From Symsagittifera roscoffensis (Eukaryota; Xenacoelomorpha; Acoela; Convolutidae), in NCBI RefSeq assembly GCF_963678635.1, contig NC_087068.1:27964318-28028317 (forward strand): a DNA stretch of 64,000 nucleotides, in the 5' to 3' direction. Both the position numbers and the translations under genes were made by a program. A model generated the notes under the pieces. The model searched no databases. It was not told the DNA's origin and saw only the letters and a program-made list of their open reading frames with translations. Positions 22,829-33,508 of the stretch are shown piece after piece (the stretch's first letter is position 1; the number at the start of each line of letters is the position of its first letter).

Positions 22829-25230
22829 ATGTTATTATAGGCTGGCAATGATTATTGTTGTATTTTCCAAAATTGACATAATGTTTTATAGTCCAGAAAC
22901 ATTGTTACTGGCAATATTTTGTGTTTTAGCTTCAAGTCTGAAGATGAGTAGTATTTTGCACGATCGCAGCAAGTTTTAACTGCCCAGTTTAACTGTTTTT
23001 CCAGAGATATCATTAGGTTAGCGGATATTCCACTTAAAAGAATTGCTGGGTAATGCAAATGACTAATTACCAGTGCATGCATTATCAAAAGTCTTGTTTT
23101 TACTGGCAATGACTTTTTGATTGATTGAAGTGTTTTTATTCCGCATGCAATTTTCCTGAGAATAATTTCGATTTCATTTTGGAATGTGAGAAACTCATCC
23201 TTTTTCTTTGAATGATTTTTGCTGAAAACGATGAGTTCTGTTTTTTTTGCATTCAACTGATGTGAGTGTTCAGAAAAATAATTTTACAACAGACTGCAAT
23301 TGGCTTTGAGTGCTTTAAGAGCTTTTTGTGGATCGTTATTTTCACAGAATAGTAATGTATCATCCGCATATTGAACTATTTTACATGTTTTGTCAATTTG
23401 TTTGTTGATTTCGTTAATGTAGAGATTGAAAATTAGAGGGCCAAGCACAGTGCCCTGTGGGACACCCAGCTCGTGTGTAATCCAATCGCATTTGGTGTTG
23501 TTAACAATTGTTTTTTGGCTTCATTTGGTGATAAAGGAATTGATCATTTCTATAGCTTCTTCGGAAAAATATCTTTCTTTTAGCTACAGTTTTGTTGTGG
23601 TTTATTGCTTTTCTGAATGCTTCAGTGCAATAAAGATTAGGGTCGATTGTTGAATATGTTGTTCTAAACCCAAATTGGGTATTACTTAGTAATTTTTGGG
23701 GTATCAGATATTCGTTGACTTGTTTATATAACAATTTTTCAAAAACTTTTGAGAGAGCCCAAGTTATAGAGATAGGCCTATAATTTTCTGGTAGTTCTGG
23801 ATCTTCTCGTTTGTATATTGAAGTGACAGTTGCTTTTTTGAGCTTGCAAGGATATGTCTTGTTTTTCAAAAACTATTACGTTAGAATTGTCAGATGTGTG
23901 TATATTTCATTGCAGCCATCCTTCAATGCCCAAGCTGGAATTTTGGATAGACCTGGTGCCTTTCGACAATTTGAATTATATATTTTGTTTACATTCAGTT
24001 GATGTGATGATTTGGAATGAAAATTTATTATTTTTTTCGAATGTTGCATGTAGAAGTCGGTGGACTTTGCCCAATTTTTGAATTTTTATCATAAAACCAT
24101 CCATGAGCTGAGAATTTGTAATTTAGCAGGTTCGCCATCTGTAAAATATTGGTAAAAAATCGCCGAAAGAGTTTCTGAAAAATAGAATGAAGTTGGAAGA
24201 TTTTTTGAGTTTCGTGTATCGTTTATTATACTCCATTTTTTGCGTTTTCTTTTTTTCGATTTAAACAATTGGGTTATAAATTTATCATCTTCATAATTTA
24301 CCTTTGGTTTGTCGTAGCGAAAGAAAATAGTCTTCTGTGGGGCACTTTCTTTAATGGTGTCAGCAATGTTAGATGTGAAGATGTCGAGCATTATTTCAGG
24401 ATTATTATTGCTATAGAAACTTCTCCAATTTATAGCTGATACTTTTGTTTGACTTTGTAATTGGAGTAATTGGAATTGTCATACATTTTACGTTTGATTG
24501 GTCTTACGTTGTTGTTCAGCTTAAGTTCTGTGATGAATGCTGTTGCTTGGTGGTCGGTCTTAATTGGTGGTGTGAATACTATTGAATTATTTGTTAGATC
24601 TTTTATGCCTAGGTCGCCGATAATATAGTCAATTAGTGCTTTTTAGTGAGTAGGTGTTAATTTGTTAAGGACAACCAGATTATATGGTATTAGGATTGTA
24701 TCTAAAGACTGTTCGTCGACTTCGTTGAGATAATTGAGATTGTGATCTCCTAGTAAATTTAGGTTTGAATTAAATGACTGTGCATGGTCAATTGATTTGG
24801 CTAGATCTTCTACGAAGTCTGTTTTGTTGTTTCTATTAGGATTGTAGGCTAGGTTTAACAGAGTGGTTCTATCATTTTCGTTGAGTCCGGCTTTAAATTC
24901 TATCCAGATGCTATCATAATTTTTGTGCATATTGTTTAAGCCATGTCTTACCTTTGGGTTTAACTTTTTAGGAACCAGTAACAAGACTCCTCCACCCTTC
25001 AATTTTTTACTTGATTCATAAGTTCTATCACATCGGAACAACTTATGTTTGTCATTGTCTACAATTAAGATTAAGATGTAGTACAATTAAGATGTAGTAC
25101 TTTTAAGTTGTTGTTGTAGTTTTCCAGTTTCTTCTTTATTTGACTGAATTCCATGAAGGGTCCTGGATTTGAGTGGATATCCCCTGATGTTAGTAGAGTT
25201 TTATGAAGATACGTTTCTTGTTTTTTTATA
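22829..25230 (-). pseudogene. CR1 LINE copy b, ORF2
   Basis: Most informative ORF2 of the family. The 2A-like SGDIHSNPGP is at 25158-25193. The endonuclease frame 24643-25086 (147 codons) holds GGGVLLLVPKKLNPKV, YDSIWIEFKAG, NLAYNPNRN and LLGDHNLNYL. The RT follows at 23501-23869 (SIYKREDPELPENYRPISI, NTQFGFRTTYSTID) and 22852-23256 (NAKKTELIVFSKNH, RLLIMHALVISHLHYP). Separate frames and stops make it non-functional. It lies inside the plus-strand RLE element: retroelement sequence resumes on the other side at 27.68 kb with about 45 bases repeated at both borders. Confidence 0.84.
25158..25193 (-). other. 2A-like motif at start of CR1 ORF2 (copy b)
   Basis: The minus strand reads LTSGDIHSNPGP. 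Compared with copies a and hybrid (SGGIHPNPGP), the Asp of the 2A consensus D-(V/I)-x-x-N-P-G-P is present, so this is the best-preserved version. It would separate an N-terminal leader from the endonuclease by ribosome skipping if functional; that is inference from the family. Confidence 0.6.
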
Positions 25231-25528
25231 AGTCTTGCTTGTGATTTTTATATAAAAAATGTGATAGTAATAGCTTATATTATTAAGTATAGTGCAATAA
25301 AATTTGTTCGAGTATGTTGTGACAACCCATGGAAAAAGATACTTTTTTTCAGTACCTCATAAGCTACAAACTGATCGCTTTCGCAGAAGGTGATGACAGA
25401 TATGCTAGTTAAGACAAAAAGTAACAGCATATCGTTTTGTTGAAAAATTATAGTTAAAATGACAAATAACAGTCGTTTATCAAAAAGATAGTCTTAACTA
25501 TTTTTACTTAAAAATGAAAACCTTGCGA

Positions 25529-27337
25529 TTAGTTAAATGACTGCTGGTTACGATTCAGATTATGGTTATAATTACTATCACAGCCCCATGAGTTGTTGTT
25601 GTTATTTGTTTGACCAGTTTGTCGGCCATGACCAGTTTTTCGGCCATATGGGTGCATGCGATCGTTACTATAGGGTCTATTGGTAGACCTATAAACCTTT
25701 TTATATTGATAATTGGAAAGCAATGTTTGGTTGGAATTTGCTTTTCCAGTATAATCAGGGGCTGGTTTTACCCTCGGGAGTTTACTTGAGTGTTTGAACA
25801 CGTATGAGCCGAGGCAATTGCGCAAGAGTGGTATACATAATTCATCGTTCAGGTGTATAGTGTCAAAACATAAACTCTGATAGCTCTCCAAGCTTTTGAT
25901 GTTTAAGTTTAGATTTAGCACCTCAAATCCCGTCGTCGAACCATACATTTCATTCAGAAAACGCTTATAATGATCAATTTTGTCATTAGCATCATCATTG
26001 TTAAGTATTGGTGGTATTTCGCAAATAACAATCGAATCTGGTGAAAATTTTGCAGTTAAAGCGATAAGTTCTTCATATTTGGCGCTAAATTCATCAAGCG
26101 TTGAGTAAATTTTTTTTAAGATGGAGTTTGTCCCATCTTGGATTATCACCCACATAAGTTTTTTTTCACTATATTGGTCAAGGACTTTTGTTTTATCCTC
26201 AGTGGAGCTACCCCTGTATGCATGAACAACCTTATCATTGGGGAACGTTTCAGTTTTTAACCTAGCAATTATACTTGAACCCAAAATCAAGATTATACAC
26301 TCCTCTGGTACAGGAAAATGCGAAAAAATTCTCACAGTTTTTGATACTTCTTTTGCTTTCGTCGATGTTGACTGTAGTTTGCTATCCTTGTCTGCTTCCG
26401 ATGTTCTCTCATAAAACGCCATTATTTTACAATAGTCTTCCTTTTGGTCGTACAAGTCGGAGTAAATCTTGTATATTGCTGATTTTTGAAGTCCATTAAA
26501 TTCTTCTTGGCTAAGTTTTTGCTTGACATGGTTAAAATGGATGCAACTGACTAGTAACTGGAAGGACAGTTTTTGATAATGACTTCAGATCCTGTATTTC
26601 TGCTAAATAATTCAATTTTAAAGCTGAGATAACTTTCTTTTTCTACAAATTAATTTCCTTTTTCTTCTGTATAACTTTCTTCTGTAAATATAAATTTTTT
26701 CCTTTCCCAAAATTATTTTGTTCGCTCGTCTGATTCGATCAAGCAATGACTACCTGTTTTTCTGCAGATAAATAGGTTCTGCTAAAATAACTTATTTCTG
26801 CAAAAAAATTCTTTTTCTGTCGAATAATTTATCGGCAAAACAGTTTTCTTTTTCTGTTGAATAGCTATAGTTTTCTTTTTCTTTTAAATTGTTCTTCTGT
26901 AACTGTATTTTTCTTTTGCCAAATTCGGTTTTTTAATACAGATTTTCGAATAAAGCATGTATGGAATTTTCCAAATTTAGGGTTTGATAATATAATGCAC
27001 GGATGTTTTGTTTTAATTCGAATAAATTTTCTAGTTCAGACTAATCTCTATCTAAAAGACTGTATTTTTGTTTTTAGAAAATTTATAATTAGTGTTTGAA
27101 TGTCAGAAAGATCAAAGGCGGAAATAATGAAAAAAAAACAAAAAAAGCCGATTGATTTCTAGCTGTTAAATTTTGCTGTAGTAAATGCAAGATCCACAAA
27201 ATTCCGTCACACGCTCCGCTATGGAAGTTTTTCAAACCTAACAACGAGAGCATTTTCATACTGCAATCGTTATCAGAAGAAAAGAAAAGTAGCATAAAGC
27301 AATGATAACTAATCAACCTTGGTTTACTTGGTTTCAA
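25529..27337 (-). CDS. CR1 LINE copy b, ORF1 with SGNH/GDSL-esterase domain
   Basis: Longest intact ORF1 of the family: 308 codons at 25529-26455. SGNH blocks in order: ILILGSSIIARL (Ser nucleophile), VIIQDGTNS (Asn/Gly oxyanion block) and CFDTIHLNDEL (Asp-His pair), with PDSIVICEIPPIL between. The C-terminal tail is basic and Asn-rich (NDRMHPYGRKTGHGRQTGQ), a probable RNA-binding tail. The TAA that kills the other two copies is GAA here, and there is a seven-residue insertion after DGTNS. Possible upstream N-terminal segments to 27337 are interrupted. It was possibly the youngest intact ORF1; ORF2 is nevertheless broken. Confidence 0.75.
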
Positions 27338-27680
27338 GCACCTACTAATTTATTACGGGCACCAAATGGCCAGTTTTCATTGTCTAAAACTTCAAAAATT
27401 TCAAAAATTTCCTACAAAATAAAGCATGGACTGCCTATCTGCCAAAGGTTTTGTCATTAGCCTAATTGTTGTGATAAGCTTATTAAATAGTTTCATGTGA
27501 TAAGATACGCTTGTAAGACGAAGGCCCGGTACGGGATTTTAGAGACAAGCTAGTCAACAAGCGATACTCTTCCTCTACCCGGACATCCCCGCCGGAAGCT
27601 CCACCCTTGAAAAACCAGGTTGTAATCGCTTTCGTTTCTTTTTTGTTATTTGTTTTTTTTAAATCAGTTTCTCTACAATC
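27338..27680 (-). other. CR1 5' leader (copy b)
   Basis: Same leader as at 13081-13446 and 20190-20550, more diverged. Its right end (about 27680) abuts the resumed plus-strand retroelement, so this marks the 5' terminus of the inserted CR1. No separate gene is seen. Confidence 0.5.
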
Positions 27681-29106
27681 TGCACGGAAAGGCTATGGAT
27701 GTGCACGGAAAGGCTGTCGGATACAATGTGAAACCTTCCAAGTGTCAACTCATAGTAAAAGAAAACCGTCGTGACAGCACAATAAAAGTATTCGAAGTCA
27801 AAAACATTACAATGGTAGATGGTTTTAGAGTCCTTGGATTGGTTATAGGAACAGCATCAGCATGCGATATTTACATGGAAAACGAAATTGAAAAGAAATC
27901 TACCCTAACTGAAAAGCTTTCCAAAATATCTAAAACATGACCACAAAATGCGTACTCCTGCTACACAAAGGAAGTTTAAATTAAATTAAGCTTACTAACC
28001 AGAACAACTCCGGAAGCATTTGAGAAAGTGAATGAAATTAGGAAAAATGTAAGACAACAGCTACTTCCTAGTATTACTGGTAAAAACCATATAACCGATG
28101 AATATCGCAACCTTTTTTTCACTACCACTAAGAATGGGAGGATTAGAGCTACTCAGTAACACGGACTTTTCCAGACTTTTCTATGAGTTGTCACAAGCCA
28201 TTTGTGATATGTTAGAAAACAGTGATCCAGAAATAGCTGAAACGGAGCAAACTCTGATAAGTAGAAACATCAAAACTGAGAGACAGAACATCACACTCTC
28301 AAAAAAGGTCAAAATTATGGAAAATTGCTCATCAGAAAAAAAAAACTGACCATGAATCTAGCGTCCCAGAAAGGAGCATCGAATTGGCTAAGCGTGCTAC
28401 CCTTAAAAAGATACTATTGCTCCCTCAACAAATCAGAGTTTAAAGATGGATTACATCTGAGATATGGATGGGAACCGCCAAGCACCCACACACATGCCCA
28501 TGTGGACAACCATTCACACTGAACCACTCTCTACACTGTCCCAAAGTTGGATACACTCACCTAATACATATTGAAATTCGCAATAACCTTTGCGACACTC
28601 CTGGACGAAGTATGCCATGATGTTGAAATAGAGCCAAAACTTCAATCGGTGGAAGGCGAAAGCTTTCACAACAAAACAACCACTACTGAAGATGACGCTC
28701 GACTTGACATCAAGGCAAATGGACTCTGGGGAGGCCGATTCAGCGGAACCTTTTTCGATGTAAAAGTTTTCAACCCCCATGCTAAGTCCTGCCCCAAAAC
28801 TATATCTGACGCCTACAAATATCATGAGGTTGTCAAAACATTAAAATAACAACAAAGAATCCTGGATATGGAACACAGCAGCTTTGTTCCACTAATTTTT
28901 GCGGGTACTGGAGTTACAAAAACCATCCAGAAACTAGCAGAGAAACTAAGCGAGACACGGAACGAATCATACTCGAACACAATAAACTTTATAAGAACAA
29001 AAATAAGTTTTGTGCAATACTCTGCCTTAGAGGGTTCAAAAATCTTAAAAATGCATCCAACATAGACAACTCTATCTGTGCTATAATCGAGGAGGGTAGA
29101 TTTTAA
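27681..29106 (+). pseudogene. RLE-type retroelement: RT thumb, CxC..H..C finger and restriction-like endonuclease
   Basis: Continues the element interrupted by CR1 copy b. DVHGKAVGYNVKPSKCQLIV (RT after motif C) and the thumb are at 27650-27940; 28098-28349 is a degenerate linker. ASQKGASNWLSVLPLK and LHLRYGWEPP follow. At 28495-28539 C-x-C-x7-H-x3-C is a zinc knuckle like that before the R2-type nuclease. At about 28571-28849 comes DVEIEPKL, then LDIKANGLWG followed by TFFDVKVFNP: a PD-(D/E)xK-like core (D, 16 residues, D-V-K). The end, KFCAILCLRGFKNL, stops at about 29106. Several frameshifts are present. Clade is uncertain; a non-LTR element with a C-terminal restriction-like endonuclease is the best description. 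Confidence 0.75.
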
Positions 29107-29452
29107 TTGACAAATTTCTTGATGCCTTAATATCGACTTGATTTATTCATAAAACTTTGCCGATGTTTTTATATAGCGTTGGTACGGTCCTTTCCAATTT
29201 GGGCACGTACCGTCGCATGACGGAAGGGCCCATTTTAATTGACTTTTTTTTCCTTGTCATAGAATCTGGAAAAATTACTTTTTGGGATTCAATATTCGCA
29301 ATTATTTGATTGCTAAAAACGAATGGCTTTTGCTTTCATCTCACTTCTGCTGACATCTCAGCAACGCTAACTGAAAGTTTAGATGACAAAATCTATTACT
29401 GCCAGAATACATTCTGTACAGATCCGATCCTCATGCAAAAATATAACCACAC
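29107..29452. other. Spacer between RLE element and gypsy LTR
   Basis: No gene. Bases 29180-29235 form a GC-richer block with inverted GGTACGG/CCGTACC-type words. The last 60 bases (29392-29452, from TCTATTACTGCCAGAATAC) are the outer flank of the LTR and are copied at 34123-34183 inside the gypsy RT. Confidence 0.5.
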
Positions 29453-29709
29453 TGTGATAGCTGTTGGCTTAACTCAAGTATTATAAAACAGAATAAGTAA
29501 AACGTTTTAATTAAGACTGCTAACTTGTCTTATTTTAGATCTGAGATCGCCTGTCTTTTCAAGTCTCTCTCTCTCAACAGCAATGTCCTAACTGACTATT
29601 GCGTTTGGCCTGCATGAACGGCCTTGAAAAATAATAACAATACATATCAGAATAATTAATAGCACTATTCTCCAAGGTTACTGTGGCAACAGTACTACAC
29701 GGTACCACA
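29453..29709 (-). repeat. 3' LTR
   Basis: 257 bp, starting TGTGATAGCTGT and ending CGGTACCACA on the plus strand, giving short inverted TGTG...CACA termini. Nearly identical to the copies at 34184-34440 and 37013-37269. A polypurine tract lies directly inside. Confidence 0.9.
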
Positions 29710-29716
29710 TTCCCCT
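29710..29716 (-). other. Polypurine tract
   Basis: The minus strand reads AGGGGAA immediately before the 3' LTR, the expected place for plus-strand priming. It also precedes the internal LTR copy (34441-34447). Confidence 0.65.
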
Positions 29717-29859
29717 GACGACAACAAAATTTTATATAATACTTTGTAAAATTTTATAAATAATACAAGTTGTTTAAATTTTACAGAAAATTGTTCTCCT
29801 TTTCCTTAGTCTTTTGTTAATTTCTTTAATACTTCTTCTTTGTTTCTTGCGGCGTTCCA

Positions 29860-30966
29860 TCATCCCGCCTCGTCCAGTGACGTAGCACCAAACTTTCTCT
29901 TGAAGAGGTGTCTCTCTAGCCTGTCAAACGTGTTGTTTTCCGACGTTTCTTTGTTGTTTATGTTCAACTTGGCTAGTCGCAATCTGTAGGCCTTTAGTGC
30001 TGCCAGGTTCAACTCGGTGACATTATCCTCACAACCAATCAGTTTTATCGAGTGTGATACGGGACTGCCATACCTCTTCGGTCCCTGGTTTTTTGTTTGT
30101 CTATTATTCCGTCTGACTGTCGTGGTGTCTTCCTCTTTATCGGATTCATCCGCAAATCCTGGTTTGGAATAATCTACCCGGTCCATTTGTTGTGACAATA
30201 GTTTTTCGGCTTCTTTTTGGACTCCTCGGGTCAACACTTGATTTGTTATTTCTTCCCATTCTTGAGATGTCATGTTATTGTTCTGAAATGTGTCCAGAAT
30301 TTCTTTCTCACTTGTCTGTTGTGTGATTTTCTTGGTAGTAGGAGCTTCCTTTGGTGCCGACGACTCTATATATACTGCCTCGTTACTCGTATCACGTTTC
30401 TTAGTAACTGTTTTGGCAGCTTTTGTCGTTCCTGATTCTTGGGTTTTGCCCCTTGTCGTTTTTGTGTTGTGGACTACCGGTCCTGCTCTGTTCGGTTTTC
30501 CCCGTTTACCTCCTAAGTTAAGGCCTCCGCCGGTTCTTGTATCTCTTGATGTGACTACGCTCGGTGAGTTTTGGAACTTTTCTTTTAGCTGACTATCTTC
30601 TAGATTTTCGTCTCTCAGTCCCCGGTCTTTCGCGTCGTGTTCTTCGGCAGAATCGCTGTCTTCCTCTACTGGAAGTGTTCCTGTTTTCTGCTGTTTACTT
30701 CTCGGTTCCTCTCCGGTTGGGCTCCTTTTCTTCTCTGAACTATATGCTTTGGGCTGTGTTGACAGTTTAGATCGTGCAATGTCGCTTTTTCTATATACTG
30801 CACCCGCAGCCGTTTTGATGGTCGATGGTGTCTCTGATACTATCTTGGATTTCAAGGGTATTGTCAGGGCCTTCCCGCTCTTCCTTTGTTCGTGTTTCCG
30901 AAGGAACTTCCAGACAAATCCTCCTTTGATGTGGTTCGTTTGTCTTCGATGAATCCACGTTCCCAT
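29860..30966 (-). CDS. Gypsy extra C-terminal ORF downstream of integrase
   Basis: 368 codons, hydrophilic, rich in Lys, Thr, Ser and Glu, with basic runs (KKRSPTGEEPRSKQQK) and an acidic patch (EEDSDSAEEHD). The C-terminal part has EKLLSQQMDRVDY and ALKAYRLRLAKLNI. No catalytic motif recognised. It overlaps the integrase frame by about 100 bases and may in life be the distal part of pol (post-integrase tail) or a separate ORF in the env position. No signal peptide or membrane segment is seen, so env is unlikely. Its last 125 codons are repeated at 34537-34956 through the internal insertion. Confidence 0.55.
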   Translation of the reverse strand: MGTWIHRRQTNHIKGGFVWKFLRKHEQRKSGKALTIPLKSKIVSETPSTIKTAAGAVYRKSDIARSKLSTQPKAYSSEKKRSPTGEEPRSKQQKTGTLPVEEDSDSAEEHDAKDRGLRDENLEDSQLKEKFQNSPSVVTSRDTRTGGGLNLGGKRGKPNRAGPVVHNTKTTRGKTQESGTTKAAKTVTKKRDTSNEAVYIESSAPKEAPTTKKITQQTSEKEILDTFQNNNMTSQEWEEITNQVLTRGVQKEAEKLLSQQMDRVDYSKPGFADESDKEEDTTTVRRNNRQTKNQGPKRYGSPVSHSIKLIGCEDNVTELNLAALKAYRLRLAKLNINNKETSENNTFDRLERHLFKRKFGATSLDEAG

Positions 30967-31870
30967 GAGTATAGAAGTTCTTTCCTCAGTTCGGGATTTA
31001 TCGTACAGGTTTCATCTACGACCCGGCGTAATTCGCTGTCTGAGAGGTCCCGTCTGGTGGCATTCCACCTAGCGTTTGCCTCTAGAAGTTGTTTGAGTTC
31101 TTTAGCTCTGGCCCTATATTTTGTCATCGCCGTGTCGTGTCGAAATAAAGGGCTTGTATCCCTGCTATTTCGTCCTTTGCGAATGAATTTAACATTCTCC
31201 CTCGACTGATCTATTCGCCTTTTCAGCTGTGATGCTGTTAGTGCCGATCTCTCCAAGTGTTCTTTATCTAACCGATCAGAATCCATCAAAAATTTATCCC
31301 TTACGATCTTAAATTCCGTTTTCGGTAATCGGCCAAAGTGCGCTTCGAACGGGGACACTTTTATTGATTTCTGTTTATTCCATCTTAGGTCCCTAATTAT
31401 TGTAATCAAACATAATTTAATCGATTGTACTTTCTCTTCGAGTAGCATTACCCCCAATCTTCTTTTAATGGTTTGTATCGTTCGTTCGACTAAGCCGCAT
31501 CCTCGGTGATCCCCGACTGGACACAATTTTTGTGTGATGTTATTTTCGGTGCAAAATTTTTTCATAGCTTTCCCTTTGAACCCAGAAAATTGGTCCGTTT
31601 TAATTGATTCCGGAATTCCATGGGTGTCTATGTAAGTACGGAGAAATTTTATTGTTGATTTTCCCCCTGTAGATTTCGTTACTTTGACTGATGGAAATTT
31701 TGAGTATCTATCAATAGCAACTAATAAGTATATCTTCTTCCCCTTATGATCTTCAAGTGGGCCCGCATAATCTAATTGTAGTTCTTGACCTGGCTGTGAC
31801 AACAGTGGGAGTGGTTTAGCCGAATTTTTTGGAATTAAGTATTTAGCGTTCTTACCATAGCGAGTGCAGC
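30864..31870 (-). CDS. Gypsy integrase
   Basis: Integrase core with its D,D,E triad: QLDYAGPLEDHKGKKIYLL (first Asp), IKTDQFSGFKG (second Asp) and GLVERTIQTIKRRL (Glu), with the RGCGLVERT context usual in gypsy-like pol. Basic/coiled C-terminal residues follow (TALTASQLKRRIDQSRENVK, RAKELKQLLEA). The zinc-binding HHCC domain lies in the preceding frame: RRLHQGHPGQEAM supplies the histidines, and the Cys pair falls one frame away near 31860 (SCTRYGK), so a single-base frameshift separates the two. The enzyme inserts element cDNA into the genome. Confidence 0.85.
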
Positions 31871-33500
31871 TTCGGCCATATTGACTATGTCTTTATGCAT
31901 ATGCGGCCACCACAGGTAGTTTGAGACCTCCAACATTGCTTCCTGTCCAGGATGACCTTGATGAAGTCGTCGGAGCACTGATTGTCTCAACTTTTCGGGC
32001 ACGGCCAAACGATTGTCCACTAGAAGGCAATCGTCTACCACCGACATCTGGTGCCACAGAGGATTTGTGTAGGGTCCCATGAGCTCGAAACCATGTCTGT
32101 CATTTCGTTCCACTACTTTTCTTAGCCGGTCCATCCAGGTATCTTCGAGTGAAAGTGGGTTTTCTGTCAAAATTAATTGTTCCCCCCGTTTGTACTCGGA
32201 TTTTCTTGAATTGTGTCTTGTTTTCTGTGGTGTGATTACACAAGTCTCTGTTCCTGAACTGTAATCCCGGTCTTCACTATCCAGAGTTAAATCGACTTCG
32301 ACGATTTGTCCCACTTCGGCTTCGTCTCCGGAAGTGGATAGTCCTGGTGGTTTCGGGCTTTGTATCCCCGAGATAGCCTCTAACTCCATTGCTGCAAAGG
32401 GGGGTTCTGTACTCCTATCTGAGCCAACCAGTTCCCAGAATGAGACCAATTTTGATTGAGCTGTTGAAACAGTTGAAGTTGATGGTCCTCTTTTTCCTGG
32501 GCTGACTGTTTGAGCAGTTGACGTTGATTGTCCACTTTGTGTGTTTGGCAAATACCACCTCGCCTGTGGTATTTGTTCCAAGTCCGAATCCTCTGATATG
32601 TGTGGTCGTATCATCCTAGTTCTGTGAAACGTTGTTGTCACTTCTTCTCTCAAGGTAGTGTTGTTATTTCTCTCCTGGATCCTGACCATTTTTTTCTCTT
32701 TTCCGCTTTTTTCCAATTCGCCTGAGTGCATTCTTCTTGATTTCTGATTTAAAAAGTTTCTGGTTTTTTCTAATGACTGAACCGAATGTATCCGCTGACG
32801 ATTTTGAGATATACTGATTTTTGGATTTTCACGCTTTTCTCGTTGAAACGAACGCGAATCTTCATTTCTTTCGTTCCGGTCGTGCTTTGTCCGTTTTGGA
32901 CCGTTTTTGTTGCTATAGCAACGGGTAGATGACGTGTTCTTATTCGACACATTTTGATCAAATCTAGAATATTCTAAAATGTTTTCGTTCCGGTCTAGCC
33001 TATCCTGATCATTCAATCGACTGTTTAAACAGTCGAGAGCTTTATGGAAACTTTCGATTGATGTAACTACGAATTTCTCATCCAATACTGACTCCGGCCA
33101 AGGTTCCCCCTTTGGATTTCGAGAAAGATAATCTACTATACCCATATCTTTTCCTGGTAAATGAACAACCTTAAATTGGTAAGGTAATAGTCTGTCTACC
33201 CATCTAGTTAATCTAGATTGGTAAGTTTTATTTGATTTATTTTCATCCAAAGCAGAGACCAGCGCTTTGTGGTCTGTAGCGATTACGAATTCCTTACCTA
33301 ATAAATAGTGTTTAAATCGGTCAACCGACCATACGACTGCAAGCAGTTCAAGCTCATTTGTGGAATATTTTTTTCTTGTGTGTTTAGGTACCTGGAAGCG
33401 AATGCGATTGGTATCCACTCCCCCTCAACGTTTTGTTGTTCTAGCGATGCGCCCAGCCCACTGTGACTGGCATCACATTTCACCCTAGTGTCTAAACTGG
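31835..33500 (-). pseudogene. Gypsy RNase H, connection and integrase zinc-binding region
   Basis: RNase H begins at 33298-33483 in one frame (KCDASHSGLGASLEQ, FASRYLN) and continues in the next (KYSTNELELLAVVWSVDRF, FVIATDHKALVSAL, HLPGKDMGIVDYLSRNP), showing a frameshift near 33400. A long, charged, low-complexity spacer of about 330 residues then precedes LRRLHQGHPGQEAMLEVSNY, the start of the HHCC domain. The spacer (NERNEDS, EKRENPKIS, STSTAQTVSPG) is much longer than in typical gypsy pol and is unrecognised. Confidence 0.8.
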
Positions 33501-33508
33501 GGTCATAA

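Larger units (their letters stand above)
9550..23800. repeat. 7.1-kb tandem duplication (about 9550-16650 and 16650-23800)
   Basis: Reading frames and non-coding stretches recur at a constant offset of about 7104-7138 bases and are almost identical: for example the blocks at 9569/16673, 11269/18375, 14163/21268, 15107/22245 and 15714/22852. The small offset change comes from an extra stretch near 21335-21360 in the second copy. Left of 9550 and right of 23850 the corresponding CR1 sequences differ at several percent. The duplicated segment therefore runs from inside CR1 copy a to inside the next CR1. An assembly artefact cannot be ruled out, but scattered single-base differences between copies argue for real repeats. 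Confidence 0.85.

Noticed and set aside
29860-30966. Envelope gene, which would make the gypsy element retrovirus-like
   Set aside because: No signal peptide, membrane helix or cysteine pattern; the frame is hydrophilic and overlaps integrase.
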